64,000 nt of DNA, from NCBI RefSeq assembly GCF_000002235.5, contig NW_022145611.1, positions 21,296,298 to 21,360,297 on the forward strand, given 5' to 3'. Shown one piece after another: positions 54,401 to 57,400 of the stretch (its first letter is position 1; each line of letters begins with the position of its first letter). Under the pieces are notes generated by a model, which was given only the letters and a program-made list of their open reading frames with translations, searched no databases and was not told where the DNA came from. This DNA is from Strongylocentrotus purpuratus (lineage: Eukaryota; Echinodermata; Echinoidea; Camarodonta; Strongylocentrotidae). The position numbers and the translations under genes were made by a program.

Positions 54401-57400
54401 CTACAGGTAGAGCCCATCATGCTTCATGGTGAGCACTATACCAAAATATTTTGACATTTTCAAAACCCTACATGCATCTATGAATGATCCCATGATGCAG
54501 CAAGTTACATGTACATCAGGGCCCGTCTTATGAAGAGTTGATATCAATCGCAACTTTGTACATAAGACTTGAGATAGAAGATGGCAAACTTGTAATTGAT
54601 TGGAGGGCTTTCCAATGATTTGGATCAATATTAACTCTTTAAAAGACGGGTCCCAGATGTGAAAATGTGAAATAAGATTCTCAGGTTTTATTGTTTTTGT
54701 TACAATATGTGTATCATATGTTATCTAAAAATGGATTAACAAGATACTTCAATACATCCATAAGGTTCCAACAGTTCTGATGATTCATTTCAAGTAGAAG
54801 GATCCTGTCCCTCACAATCAGATGTTGCAAACTACCCCCCCCCCCCCACCCCCCCCCCCCTGTTCATACTACCAGGATTCTTGTATCACTACTTGCTATA
54901 CCAGAATCATAGAGCTACACATACCGGTACAAATTATTACCTCTTTTCTAATCATAAAAAAAAGTTGTAAAGCGAAACAGTGGAAACACTGTTGTTGGAA
55001 TGAAAACTTGATTGTGAATCAGGGTCCTATGCTCATCTGAACATTGAAATCATACCAAAACCATATAACTGGCCAGGGCTTATCGACAGTGCGCACTGCC
55101 GATTGGCCAGCTAGCTGTCTTGTCCAAAGCTAGTCCTTTATACATTTCTTTATATGTTGTTATTTATTTTGTACGCCCCTTTTGCTACACACAATTTTTT
55201 TTTTTTTACAATTTGCTTACAAATTTTCCTCTGGTCTGAAGTGGCCGTTATCTCTTCTGCTTCTTCATGAAATCTATTTTGATGGCCTGCCATGCTGCAC
55301 CCTAGAACCGGAAAGAGTAACTAAGCCATAATAATTCTTGGTGGGTAAACACGGTATCTCATTCACCTCTATTCTTCCTGTTACATGAAATGGCATTTCC
55401 GTATCCTGGCTATACTGATAAATTAAAACCTCTTTTGAGAGGAAAGATTGAAAAATGAGGAAAAACTATGCTGGCTCATATTTTGTTTTTCTGTTACTGG
55501 TCTTTCAATAAACAGTAGGGAGCCAAGCAGTATAACCACCTGACCAAAATTGAATTAAAGTTCTTTCAATCATATTTTGAGATAACGATGGTAGACATGA
55601 TATCATTTAATTGGCTTTCTCGCTCCTCTTTCACCACCTAAACAACACACACAAATACATGCTTACACACTTACTCACACTCACTCACACTCACTCACTC
55701 ACTCACTCACTCATCACTCACTCTCACACACCCACCCTCACTCAGACATAAACACACACGCACACTATTTTTCTAAAATGTTAAAACTTTCCACAACCAT
55801 TATAATAGAATATGCCAGACCTACATTTTATCCATTAAAAATAAATAAAAGGTTTAACACGAGGCTTGAGAGATTTAGCTAGGGTAAAACTACCCACCCC
55901 CCCCACCCCCCCCCCCCCCAAAAAAAGCCCTATGAGCATACCCCTCAAAAAAAAATCAACATTAACTTTAATGTACAGAACCAAGTCAGACTTGGGTTCC
56001 TTGTATCAAGTACTCTACTAACAAGTATTTGTCTGAAGTTAGAGACTATTTTAATCTCCCTTTACAAAATCAAAGAGAAAGCTAGTATGTTCAACCTGTT
56101 GTCTACTGAACTCTCTTATCCCTAAAAGGCCTTATACAGGAATTATCCAGTTCCTGGAAGGCAACAGGTTAATCAATCTAGGTATCAAACTTACAACTTT
56201 AAAAGGGAAAAAAATTGTTTGGTGACTGTTTGTTTGGGAGGTACCATTTAAATTGAAGCGAACTCTTCTTCAATGATTTTCAAGACCCATATTCTACAGT
56301 GTAAGAACATTGCCCATTTTTAGGCACATGGATATTACACCTTTTCTGTTCACCTATATAGATAGACATAAAACCAGCCTTTTCCCCACTGTGTATGATA
56401 ATGGTCCTGCCCTCATGGGAAAACAGCCTGTGCAAATATCCTTTGGTGTTTCTGACAAGGATTATATGTTATTTGTCCCAAATTCAAAGTTTCCTTTATA
56501 AAAGGGAGTGGTAAGATGACAAAAGTAGAATTGAGATCAAGGCAGTACTGGTAGACTAAAATCAATAGGGCTAGTCTAAAAATCTATTCTTCCATTCCAA
56601 TTTAAATGCCCAGGGCATACTGTTTATCATCCGTTCATTTTGTTGAGAGGAAGAAGGGCAATAGCTCATATTCTTTTACACAGAGATAACACCTTCCTTG
56701 CTCTCGATCTGAACTGCCTTTTGTCACAATGATATATCATAACTACCTGGTATATCGTAAGAGTTGAAACTTTTGTGAGAATGAAATGTTTGCCAATTTT
56801 GGTGAGTATTCATTTTCACTAAATTTCATGTGAGCAAGATAGTAAGCAAGATAAACATATCAGCATTTGCAGCGAGAAAGTAGAGACCAATTATTAAATA
56901 CAGAGAGGGGTCAGATTTAGCTCTGGAGAGCTCTTGAGGAGCTAGCTACGAACACAAAAAAGCTCTAGTAGAAATACAGAAAATAATAAACTGCAGCAAG
57001 TAAATCTGATCTCCATGTTTCAATCGCAAATCCCCCAAAAGAGCTCCTGTAAATAAAAAGTTGAATTGTACACCATATCATTTGCAATACCTAATGTGCC
57101 ATACATCTATCTCTAAAAGAAATTTTCCATCACTAATGTAGTGTGATGAAACCATGGACATTTTCATTTGTTATGTGATCTACCATTTACAATTCTCCTT
57201 CGAAATATAATTCTCATCATGAGAAATAAAAAACTTAAATTGCCTATAAGGCTATATACACATGACACACGTACCTTATGCAGTTGTGCATGAAAAGCCA
57301 CTAATGTATTGATTGGGGTGGTGAAAAAGGTAGAAAAAAGGGATAATGTCTATCATGATGGATAGTCGTTAAAAGAGTGAATTGCTTTATGCCTGAGCGC

